From Brachionus koreanus (Eukaryota > Rotifera > Eurotatoria > Ploima > Brachionidae), in the NCBI GenBank assembly GCA_016987375.1, contig PJRA01000263.1, forward strand, positions 5,651,849 through 5,682,008: a stretch of 30,160 bases of DNA. Direction: 5' to 3'. The translations under genes and the position numbers were made by a program. This document shows, in pieces, positions 21,093-30,160 of this stretch. The notes beneath the pieces were generated by a model. It did no database searches, had not been told where the DNA came from, and saw nothing but the letters and a program-made list of their open reading frames with translations. Each line of letters opens with the position of its first letter. Position 1 is the stretch's first letter.

Positions 21093-21717
21093 TTAAAAAT
21101 AAAGTTTACCTAGTGTGCAAACTTGCAATGCATACGCCTTTTCAGTGGCTATTGATTCAAATTGAATGAAATTCTCTTTCAACAGCAATGCAAGACCATT
21201 TTTTAGTTTTACTTTCTTTTTATCCAAATCCTGTAGTAATTTCAGACTATTGATTGTCACGTTTTTAAAAATTTGAACTCCTAATTCTGATTTATACATC
21301 ATTTTGATTGCATCTAAATTATTAAGTAATCTATTTAGTAGTGGTAAAAATAAAAACAAAATTTACTATTATCATTTAATATGTCGAGACAGTCAATGTT
21401 TGGGGTAATTTGGCTTAAATTCTTTTGGCTTTGGACTGAAAGGAATCCTGAAAATGAAAGGAGCTTTCCTAATCCAGAATTATCTTCCAAAAGCTTTAAT
21501 GTCGATAATTTTTCATAAGAAGGCATTCCGATTATTCTCATTTCCTTGAAAAAAAAATTTAAATTGAAATAATAAAGCCTTTTCAGTTGAGTCCTACTTG
21601 CAGCTGAGATTGAACATTTGGATATGGTTTAAACCAAAAAATAACAAAAATGCATTTAAAAATAATAAATAACAGGAAAATAATTAGAATGCAATAATGT
21701 TTTATTATGAAATTCAT
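21093..21717 (-). CDS. Small three-exon gene: putative secreted or single-pass membrane protein, unknown family
   Basis: Three minus-strand exons fit in one frame: 21717-21598, 21544-21367 and 21313-21093, with two introns of exactly 53 bases (GT-AG), the same size class as the anoctamin introns. The result is 172 residues from an ATG at 21717 to TAA at 21095-21093. Residues 8-29 are strongly hydrophobic (CILIIFLLFIIFKCIFVIFWF), a signal peptide or anchor. The remainder is helical and charged (for example SLKLLQDLDKKKVKLKNGL) with few Cys. I recognise no domain. A GTAAAC right after codon 168 could be another donor, in which case this is only the 5' end of a longer gene; no matching downstream exon was found. 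It is bracketed by the two identical tRNA-Val genes. Confidence 0.55.
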
Positions 21718-22129
21718 TGATCTAAATGTAAAAATTTTGATTAAATATATTACAGTATTTTTTAGTATAAATTGCTTTTTAGTTTGATTAGATTCATAAA
21801 ATACAATATAAAAATTAAAAAATCAATAAAATATTTAATCCGTTTAATTAAAAAGTTAATAAAATTTTTAAAGTTAAAATTAGAGAATAATTTAGAATGC
21901 TAAAAATGCGGAAAATTTGGAGGCGAACATATTTTTTATTGATGAAAAAAATCACCTTTTTTCCTAATAGCTCTAAGAAAATATGAGACTTTTCGTTTCT
22001 ATTTCCTTCTCATAAGATTTGATTTAAATTAAAAGGAACTTAAAGAGAAACAAATGGATTAGGAAATTTTATTAAAAAGCTGTTTTTTTAATTATCTGAA
22101 TAAATTTTTTTTGTGAGTTAAAAAAAAAA

Positions 22130-22201
22130 GCTTCGAGCGAGGTTCGAACTCGCGACCTTCTGCGTGTGAAGCAGACGTGATAACCACTACACTATCGAAG
22201 C
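22130..22201 (-). tRNA. tRNA-Val, anticodon CAC (copy 2)
   Basis: All 72 bases are identical to the copy at 20869-20940, so the fold and the CAC anticodon are the same. About 45 bases of 5' flank (plus-strand 22202-22246 against 20941-20985) are also nearly identical, with two clear substitutions, which shows a segmental duplication rather than convergent identity. On the minus strand a run of ten T follows the gene as the polymerase III terminator. Confidence 0.97.
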
Positions 22202-22249
22202 TGCTTACTTGATGCCTGTTAGAAATTCTATTTTGATTTCAACTCTCTT

Positions 22250-24289
22250 TAAAAGAGGATTAAATATAAAAAAAATTGAGAAGTTAATTAATAATTCATT
22301 TTTAAAATTCTATTAATAGGCATCTAGGTATGAGAATTTTTATTAAACGAATATTCAAATAACCGATTCTTTTTTTTGAGATTAGCGTTTCTTCTTTTTA
22401 AATTTCTATTTTAATTAACAAAGACCTATGAAAAAAAATTCCATTTTGATGACTGAACTAAAAAATGATGTTAATCATCATAGAATTGAGCTACTGGATC
22501 ACCAAATTATTTATCTAACAGACAGACAAAACAAAAATTTCAACTATGATGGAAGAGTAAAAATGCAGTTGTTTTATTTTAAAAATTTCAAAATATAAAA
22601 AAAAAAAGATTTTTTCTACTTAACTGTGTATCTGATTGAAAATATCGTTTTCAGCTCTTATGATTTCGATTACATTTTTTAAACATATTGATTTTTTTGC
22701 TTGATCACGAACTTTAAAAAAATAAGAACTGTGATCAGAAAATATGTTTCTAGAAGAATTTCTTGGAAAGATTAAAATTACATATTTCTTATAAATTTAA
22801 AAAGAAAAACTGAGTAGCAATCCGAGTTGAATCGAGGAGTCAAAAAGCTACTTAATAATCATTTGGATAATTTAACCTTCTGAACATCATTAAAACTGCT
22901 ACAAGACACTTTATAGAATATTAATTATTCATTTAAACCATTCATGCTAGCTGAAATGAATATTTTCTTAAGATTTTGTATTATGTATCACGTATCTTTA
23001 TAATAAAGTAGAATTTTTTAAACTTAAAAACCCTAGTTCTAAAAATATCATTCATGATCGGAAAACAATTAAAACATCTTAAAGCTGAAGAAAATAAGGG
23101 AAAAATAATTTTTAAAATAACTTTACTAATAAAGCTTGAAAAAAATTTTTTTTGCTTTTGAATATTAAAAAAAAAACAGTAAAAATTTTGAATTATTTTA
23201 ATTAGAAAAAATCAAAGTTAACATTTACAAAACTGGTTCAATTTAAAAAAAATTAACTAGCATAAAAAAATTAAAAAAAATTGAAAATTATTTTATCGGA
23301 AACTAATAATTAAAAGAATTGAACATATAATGCCTCATCATTTGTGTTATTAGTCTTGTTGTAATATTAGAATCCTTTAATTTAGACATTGGAACACGGA
23401 TACAAATAAAAGCATAAATCCTACCACATTAATCTTAGACGAAAAACAAAAATCGATAAAAAATAATCTTTACTTCTTTATTCATTTCATTTGATTTCTA
23501 ATTTATAGCGTCTAACGATCTGTTTCATCACCTGTAATTAAAAATCGCATCACTTCTTGGTGCTGTATGTTGGAAAAATATTTTATTAGAAATTTTACTA
23601 AATCATTTTTAGAATCATTGACAAAGAAATCTTAATTAATTTTATTCAAGCATCAGTTTGTCATCTAGATTAATTACTTAATCAAGACATCTAGTCACAT
23701 CATTAAAAATCTTCTCAAGCATTAAAATTTAATGTCATATTCATTAAAATAAAATGTATCAATACGACTAGAAATTTTCGTCTAAATACCTTTTTTAATC
23801 AATTCTAAATTAGTATTAAATAAAATCTTTAATTAAATTTAAACTAAAAATTATTGATGTCTTTTCCTAGACTTTTAATAATAAAAAGATAATTTATTTT
23901 TTTTTTTTGCATAAGTAGACAAACTAAATTGCTTTTTTTATTTTAATTGTGCTAATCTAGCCTTGAAAATTTCGTGCTTAATTTAATAGAATTCAAGCAT
24001 CCCACGACAAAATTAATTTAATAAATGAGAGTAAATTAAAACAAAGTTAATTTTTAACAATAATTAAATATTTCCATTTATTTTTGAGTTTTTCAAATTA
24101 ATTTTTTTTCATTTAAAAATTTATTTGTTTTGGTTAAAAATAAAAATTTACAATAGAAAAAAAACACTGGGTCTATTCTATTCAATACAATGATTTTAAA
24201 CTAAGATAGTCTAGAAAGCTTTTATATTTGTTTTAAATTCAATTCACATGAACTCTTCCCTTATTAGTCATCTATAGGTAGTCCTAATA
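22250..24289. other. 2 kb AT-rich spacer, nothing recognised
   Basis: No frame longer than a few dozen codons with protein-like content, no RNA gene and no repeat boundary was found here. Confidence 0.5.
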
Positions 24290-25860
24290 ATTATAATAGT
24301 AAAAATGCACCCTATTTTTTCCTAGTGGGGAGGCGCTCATCTCTTTTTCAAGTACCTTTTTGAGCAACAGCTCCGATCTGACACAGAGGCTACTGCATCG
24401 AATTGATCATTCACACTGCAATTATTACCCATTGATGTTGGAAGCCTCTTTTCTAATAAACTCATATTATGCAATATTCCTGATGATACTTCTCCTATTA
24501 GCTATCATTTTTTTCTAACAACCAACGCCAACTTTTCGAAGCAAATCTGAAAATCGATTTAAATAAAATATCAAAAATTATTATTGAACAAGGTTTTTTT
24601 TTAAATATTCTTTGAGTAAAAATTTATTGTAGAAGCAAATTTTCCAAGTACTATGCTAAACTTTTTTACTAATGTATGTATGCAAATATTTTATGAAAGC
24701 AGAATTTTGCGTAATACTTGGCTATTGGTTAACATGCCTTTTTTTTCTTTTTTTTAATCCTTATTAGCATCATTACTTTCGATTTACGCGCAAATTGATC
24801 CTTTGTCTTGACCCTTGCTTCTTCCCATGTCATTTATTCAGACTTTATTCGGACTGTATAGTTACATGCTGAACACAAATTCTGGTATTCGGTATTCGGA
24901 GAATCTTCTCTAAGAATCCAGTGTGAAAAGTGTGCAATTCAGATTCAGACATCCTTCAACATTCACTTCTATACATTGGTGTTGATTTAACTTCATTGTT
25001 ATACAGTTTTAGCTTCGTCTTCATGCTATAGCTGGCCGATTTTCATATTGGTCGAATGTGACAATGATACCTTTTACCTTGTCTAGTATATACATTATGT
25101 CCTTTTGTTTGTTCCTATCGTTGCATTGATGGTGCTTCCTAAAAAATTTACCAACTCCATTTGTTTGTCATTGATAGATATTTGGCCATCTTGATACGCA
25201 CATGACTTTCGTTTTCCCTCCATTTATTTCGATTCCTGTTGGTTTAGCACTATACCAAATTCTGTATTTTCATCTGCATTTGCGATTCTTTACTTGTTAT
25301 TAGCAACAGATTGTCTGCAAAAACCAAGTCTCCAAATCTTTTTGCTATTCTTCACTGTAACCCCTTGAGCTATTAGTTGTTTTCCTCATTACATAATCAA
25401 AAATTAATAGAAATAAGTGCTGGACACAAGTGGTGGCCAATTTAAACGACCAGTTTTGGCCTTGAATTGAATGGCCGTTTGTGGACCATTTTTATAAATA
25501 TTTATAAAGTCCGGCCTTTTTGAGGCGGATCCCCAAGACTAATAGGAATAGAGTGAGAGAGTATACAGCCTAGCCTGACTCAGGTAAATCTCTGAATGTC
25601 TTTTGTCTAGAATTACGGTAGATTCTAATTTCACGTCTTATTTAGTTGACAATTTTATAAGATAAGCAATAAGATCTTGGTATGGATCACAATGTTTCTC
25701 TGTGTATACTAACGAAGGCTTTTCTGAGTCACTGAAATTCAGGAACAATGGAAATTTCCATTCAAGGTTTTGCTCTATGATGTTTCTCAGAGCGAATATC
25801 TGATCTTAGCATCCTCTGCCTCTTCTAAATTCAAATTTTTCCTCTCAATAGCATAAATAT
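24290..25860 (-). mobile_element. LINE relic D, RTE-like reverse transcriptase remnant
   Basis: On the minus strand a decayed reverse transcriptase can be followed across frames. It shows ALRNIIEQNLEWKFPLF near 25795-25745, VMRKTTN near 25395, and GDLVFADNLLLI near 25325-25300, where the active-site pair is Asp-Asn rather than Asp-Asp. ESQMQMKIQNL, GIEINGGKTKVM and a FLGSTI block (as FRKHHQC in another frame) follow. Next come IRPIWKSASYSMKTKLKLYN-like and VKSTPMYRSEC near 25080-24960, then HTGFLEKILRI. This order is typical of RTE-type LINEs. Multiple frameshifts and stops make it inactive. The 3' end near 24290 lacks a clean tail. Confidence 0.75.
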
Positions 25861-27544
25861 TTTCGGATTAAGCAAAGTTGATTAAACATTAGACATCTTA
25901 CAGAACTAAATTATTCTTTATAGTAAAAAAGTATTTCAAAAGTTATTCAAAATTTTCTGAATTGAAAGCAACTTTACGAACACAATTAATATTTGACTAA
26001 CACACATTTTATTGTGTGTCGTTCATTTTAATCAAAATTAAAATTTTTTTAATTTAAAGTAATAGAAATTTTTGAATAATTATTTTATTTAAATAAAAAC
26101 ACATCAGTTGTGTGTATTATTCAAGTTGTGTGCTCCTCAAAAATTGACTGTGTTGTGAAACAAAATTCTCTCAAGCAATATTCACTATAATTATTTATTT
26201 AAAATATAAGTAAAATTGATTCCGATTGAATTTAGACTTTCCGTCCCCTTCAATCAAAAATATTTTTTCTTGCGTAGACTAGTATTTACAATAAAATATT
26301 TGCTTACATAAGTTTCCTTAGATTCATGTCATAATTTTTCTTCTGGAAAATTTCGAATTAGCAATTTTGAAAATCTCACATCCCCAACTTTATGAATCTA
26401 ATAGCTAAAATATTTATTCATGGATTAAACTTGACAAATTTGATTAAATAACATATACAATTATATGTGAAAAATTGTAATGATGACTTTTGTGAAATCA
26501 CGATAATTAACAAGAAATAACGTCCAACGTTAAATCACGTTAATGTACGTAAACTTACATTTATAAAAAAAACCAAAAAAACAACTAATTTTGACTCGTT
26601 TTTTTTAATTCTTCCATTTAAAATTTGAACTTGCTATTTTTCATTTTGATTTTTCATAAAAAAGATATTTTGTACTTTTACGTAAAATGATGTAAAAGTC
26701 TTTTTTTAAAGGTAAAATTTTGTAAAATAAAATTAAAAATTTCTTTAAAGTCTTATAAACTTTATTTATTTAGTATCTTTTAAAGATTAATCTTGTGTAT
26801 TCTAGTAAATACATGAACTGAACCCTCTCAACATCAAAACAAAAAAAAACAGGTCAAAATTTCATTAAAATAAAAAGGGAATATTTGATAAGATAATTAA
26901 ATCTAAAACCTAGACTCAAACAGATTGAAGGTAGAAAAGCTCACTTTGTTTGAGAGAGAAATTAAAAAGACAAGAAGTAGCGAATGTGTAATAAATATCA
27001 AAGTATTTTAAAATGAATGCAAATTTAATTTGAAAACTTAAATCCTGCTGTAATTCTAGCTAAATTGTATTGCTCTAAATTCAATTGATAAATCATAAAA
27101 ATGAATATGATCGAACTGAATTTAAATTGCTTAAAATAAAAAAAAACGCAATTTTAAAAGGACATTTACATATTAATTATTTAGCTTATGTAAAAAAATT
27201 ATTCAAATAAAAATACAAAAACATTTCTTGAATAATCAAGAATTGAATTTGAACCTGAAAGAAATAAAACTTAAATTTAAAAGCATGTTTTATTGAAAAA
27301 AAAATCAAAAATTAGATGGTAAATATTTATAAAACAAAGAAAAATTAGGTTTTTTTTTTTTTAAATAATTTCCCAATAAAATCAGCTTTAAAAAATAAAG
27401 TTTTTCTTACAGTGAAATTTGTTTTAATTAAAGACTAGTCTTTATGCTCTTTATTTTTTTAAAATAATATTTGATAAGTCTAAATAATTTTAACCAAGTT
27501 TTTATAAAAAAACAACATTTAAATTAGACTCATTTATAAATCGT
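25861..27544. other. 1.7 kb AT-rich spacer, nothing recognised
   Basis: It contains TG/CA-rich bits near 25998-26020 and 26101-26155 and several ACGT-centred short palindromes near 26520-26700, but no coding frame, RNA gene or defined element. Confidence 0.45.
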
Positions 27545-27780
27545 ACTGAAATTATTAATTGTAAGAGCGTTCAAACAGAAACTCCTTTCTAAATTATTTT
27601 CCAGACTTTCAATTTTTAATTTATGCTGAAGCTTTCTGTATGAGACTTTATCAAAAGCCTCTGCAAAGTCTGTCTAAATGATGCTAACCGGTTAACTATT
27701 AACTATTGCTTCAGAAATAAAATGTTAAGTTTTCAATGACTTTTTGTTAAAAAACCATGCTGTGATGTGAATATTAAATT
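27545..27780 (-). mobile_element. LINE relic E, RT fragment
   Basis: The minus strand reads QHGF (near 27760), SEAIVNS, then TDFAEAFDKVSYRKLQHKLK (near 27675-27615), which is the reverse transcriptase block A with the first catalytic Asp. SLENNLERSFC follows. The motif pattern is that of Jockey/CR1-type LINEs. Only about 240 bases survive and neither end is preserved. Confidence 0.7.
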
Positions 27781-27844
27781 GTTTCTAAGTATAATTAAGA
27801 CTCTTAATTTGATTTAATGAAAGGCTTGGCGATACAAATTAACG

Positions 27845-28074
27845 GCAAAGTAAAATTTTTTATCAAATTTAATTTTTCAAAAATGATCAAAACATTTTAA
27901 AAACGCAATTAAATTTCAATGCATTTCTAAAAATTACAATCCTTTTTCAAAAAGTCTAAAAATAAAGCTTTGAAATGTTACAAAAATTCAAAAATCTGCG
28001 ATGAAATCTAATTGCGCATTTAAAATATTTTGATCATTTTTGAAAATGAAATTTGATAAAAAATTTTACTTAGC
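27845..28074. mobile_element. 230-base MITE with long inverted ends and 10-base target duplication
   Basis: The direct repeat CAAATTAACG stands at 27835-27844 and 28075-28084. Between them the left end GCAAAGTAAAATTTTTTATC is mirrored at the right end with one change, and the inverted similarity extends about 65-75 bases inward on each side (including TTTTTCAAAAATGATCAAAA). The core has no ORF. A 9-10 base duplication is characteristic of Mutator-like elements, so a MULE-derived MITE is the best guess. Confidence 0.75.
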
Positions 28075-28309
28075 CAAATTAACGATACTGCGATATTATT
28101 ATTTAAAAGATTTTCACTCTTGATTTTGCTTGCTTCCAAACTTTTAGTAACTTACCTAACGCTAATTATCTTCTGAAAAGTCTTAAATGAATAGAATAAA
28201 ATAAATGAATCGGCAACGAGACAACTCAAACGTATTTATTTTCAAATAAGTAAGAAAATAATGTATTTCATGATTTTTAAAAGTCAAAATTTGTTTTTAA
28301 AATTATTAA

Positions 28310-29290
28310 AAAATGTATTTACAGGACATTAACATTAGAACAAAGATGATTGCACTTGGCTTTTGCATGAGTATTGTAAATTGGGTTTGTGATTTTCTGG
28401 CACATAGTCAGCAGAGAGTTGTAATTGGTCAGCACAAGGCTGACTGGATAAACGTGACTAGTGGTGTTCCACAGGGAAGTGTTCTCGGTCCTGTTGTTCG
28501 TGATCTATATTAATGACTTACCTACAGTTGTCAGTCACCTTGTTAAGCTCTTTGCCGATGATAGCAAACTTATCGCTACCATTCGTGGTAACAGCGACCT
28601 ATTTGTACTACAGCAGGACCTTGACGCACTCACGGAATGGTCTATGACTCGGCGTATGCTATTTAATATTGATAAATGCAAATGGATGAAGTTTACAAGA
28701 TCTGGTAGAAGTCAATCAATAAATACCGAGCTGTATTTGGATGGTTCTTGTGACAGAGCTACAAAACTAGTACCAAGAATAAGAAATTGGACCTACGAAG
28801 ACTGATTTGCTGCCCTGTGCCTAGATACGCTCCAAGAGCGTCGTATAAGAGGCGACATGATCCAATTCTTTAAACTCAGCAAAGGAATAAATCAGATTAG
28901 TTGGACAGTACCTCCTGTGCCATGTTACTCATTGTCTCAAAATGGGCCTGCTCAGGGAATCAGAGGGCACTTGAGAAGAATATCTGGCCAATCTTCTAAC
29001 CACTGCTTGCAAAGAATTAACTTATTAACAAACAGAGTCGTGAACGAATGGAATGGCCTACTAATTTTTATAGAATTAATCGTATTTAAATTATCCTGAA
29101 TTTGTCTTAGCCGTAACTCTCTCACACTTTGTTTATATTTTGTCTTAATCATGTATCTTCACCAATACCGACTATGTCTTTGAAAATAAATCTAGTCTTC
29201 GTTGTATCTAGCTACCATAGCTGTTTTCCTAGTAAAACATCTTCACAAGACTGCTTGCCGTAGCTTATTATTATTATTATTATTAACCAT
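28310..29290 (+). mobile_element. LINE relic F, 5'-truncated, frameshifted, with TTA tail
   Basis: The plus strand carries a reverse transcriptase from just before block 4: NWVCDFLAHSQQRVVIG, then TSGVPQGSVLGP (28470-28490). A frameshift near 28490 moves the reading to LLFVIYINDLP, KLFADDSKL with an intact active-site pair (28551-28562) and DLDALTEWSMTRRMLFNIDK. More breaks follow near 28760-28860. The C-terminal blocks RGDMIQFFKLSKGI and INLLTNRVVNEWNGL end near 29065. A 3' untranslated part of about 200 bases leads to a (TTA)n tail at 29266-29286. The 5' half, including the endonuclease, is missing. This is the best preserved LINE in the window. Confidence 0.88.
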
Positions 29291-29743
29291 CCTAAAATTT
29301 ATTTTTTTTAAAGGAATATAAAAACCATTCCTTTTTCAATATTTTTGAATTTGTTTTTCAAAAATATAATTAAAAATTAATAAAGCTAATTAAAACAAGC
29401 AAACAACTAAATGAACCCAAGTGGGATAAAAAATGGCATGGCTGCATTCTGTCAATAAATTTAATTTTCTATCTTCTTTTTTATGATTTTTTACCAAATT
29501 AAAATTAAAACATTTAGAATTTATTTTCGTTTTTAGAATTTTAGAATTTTTTTTTAATTATGCCTTTGGTGCAGCACCAAAGATTAACAAATAAAAATAT
29601 TAAAAAATTCATTTTTTATTTTTTTCGATTTAAAAATAATAAAATTCAAGTTCTGCTGCGGCATTATTTTTACAAAATTCAAAAAAAAGACTAAAAAAAT
29701 TTAAAAGATAAATAAATTGATTCTATTTAGAATAAATGACTAA
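29287..29743. other. AT-rich spacer with a 19-base palindrome
   Basis: No gene was found. The palindrome CTTTGGTGC-A-GCACCAAAG occupies 29564-29582 and stands out from the AT-rich surroundings; its function is unknown. Confidence 0.5.
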
Positions 29744-29830
29744 TTAAACTGTGTTTATTTTGTTTTTTGAACCTTTTGGTCGACCCCTTCTTCTAACTAC
29801 GGTTGTTTCTTGTTCTACCGAAGTTGGCAT
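29744..29830 (-). pseudogene. Short ORF with AT-hook motif, probable transposon fragment
   Basis: A 28-codon minus-strand frame runs from ATG at 29830 to TAA at 29744. It encodes RRRGRPKGSKNK, a classical AT-hook (RGRP core) that binds the minor groove of AT-rich DNA and often occurs in transposase or chromatin proteins. Upstream the frame is open for only five more codons. It stands alone, next to a transposase fragment on the other strand, so it is probably a piece of an inserted element rather than a gene. Confidence 0.4.
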
Positions 29831-29884
29831 AGCTGGAATTGTTGTTTAACCTCAAAAATAAATGAAAAGTTCATCGATTGTAAA

Positions 29885-29971
29885 ATAGAACCAATAATTA
29901 TCCCGCCTCGAATGACTGGGTTTATACAGCCAGTTGATGTAGCCTGGTTTACGGTAGAGTTAATTAATTAA
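29885..29971 (+). pseudogene. Transposase C-terminal fragment (DDE_1/pogo-like)
   Basis: The plus strand reads IIIPPRMTGFIQPVDVAWF before a stop at 29969. The pattern IPP..TG..QP.DV is the block near the last catalytic Asp in pogo/Tigger-type DDE transposases. No further transposase blocks are seen on either side. The assignment rests on this one motif. Confidence 0.5.
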
Positions 29972-30160
29972 ACTTGACCCAACATAAATGGTAAAAATTT
30001 AAAAAAATGAAAAAAAGAATCGACAATTTGAGGCAATTAAGTTTTAAACGTTTTTCACAACTATTTTTATAAAATACTTTTTTTTTTACAATGGTTGTAC
30101 TGGAGAAAAAATCTTCGCAATGTTAAAAGATTTGTATATGAGGTTAGGAGGAGTTAGTTC
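29972..30160. other. Right edge, undecided
   Basis: The final 75 bases are less AT-rich and open on both strands (plus: GEKIFAMLKDLYMRLGG; minus: PPNLIYKSFNIAKIFSPVQ with a possible GTAAAA donor). A gene or element may continue beyond the window; nothing decides the strand. Confidence 0.25.

Noticed and set aside
28952..29152. 66-codon minus-strand ORF
   Set aside because: Antisense to the C-terminal part of LINE relic F.
1..30160. CRISPR array, bacterial operon or phage system
   Set aside because: No regularly spaced repeats; the genes are spliced and eukaryotic, with polymerase III tRNA signals.

Overview
The window is nuclear DNA of a small invertebrate animal. It is very AT-rich, with long A and T runs. 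It carries spliced metazoan membrane-protein genes whose introns are mostly 50-58 bases long, two nuclear-type tRNA genes, and many decayed non-LTR retrotransposons (LINEs) that end in short trinucleotide tails. A monogonont rotifer or similar compact AT-rich lophotrochozoan would fit; this is an inference from composition and gene structure, not something a marker here proves.

Layout. 0.5-1.5 kb: a GC-rich coding-like island with a coiled coil and two in-frame stops, followed by an LTR-like block. 1.5-3.0 kb: a minus-strand LINE with its reverse transcriptase core deleted. 3.9-10.3 kb: a 14-exon minus-strand anoctamin (TMEM16) gene that I could assemble in one frame, about 862 residues, with all six calcium-binding positions kept; only a 5' exon is unplaced. 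Its largest intron holds a 348-base element with 127-base inverted ends and a LINE relic. 10.3-14.6 kb: AT-rich sequence with no supported gene. 14.6-15.1 kb: two LINE pieces, one of them a perfect 137-base match to the LINE at 1.8 kb. 15.3-18.1 kb: a large minus-strand exon for a Dispatched-family RND membrane protein, with a decayed tandem copy of a small part of it just upstream.

18.7-19.4 kb: a mariner transposase relic. 19.6-20.1 kb: a MITE flanked by TA. 20.9-22.2 kb: two identical tRNA-Val(CAC) genes on the minus strand, bracketing a three-exon gene for a small secreted or membrane-anchored protein of unknown function. 22.2-24.3 kb: no genes seen. 24.3-25.9 kb: a minus-strand RTE-like LINE relic. 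27.5-29.3 kb: two further LINE relics in opposite directions, with a MITE between them that has a 10-base target duplication. 29.7-30.0 kb: transposase-like fragments.

The functional content is therefore two large membrane proteins (a calcium-regulated channel or scramblase, and a lipid or sterol-type transporter of the Hedgehog-release family), one small unknown protein and two tRNAs. All are on the minus strand, separated and invaded by dead transposons. Nothing shows that these genes act together; they look like independent neighbours. I did not find a clear new multi-gene system. The least explained pieces are the GC-rich island at 527-1438, the Dispatched-like protein with missing transport acids, and the small gene between the two tRNAs.
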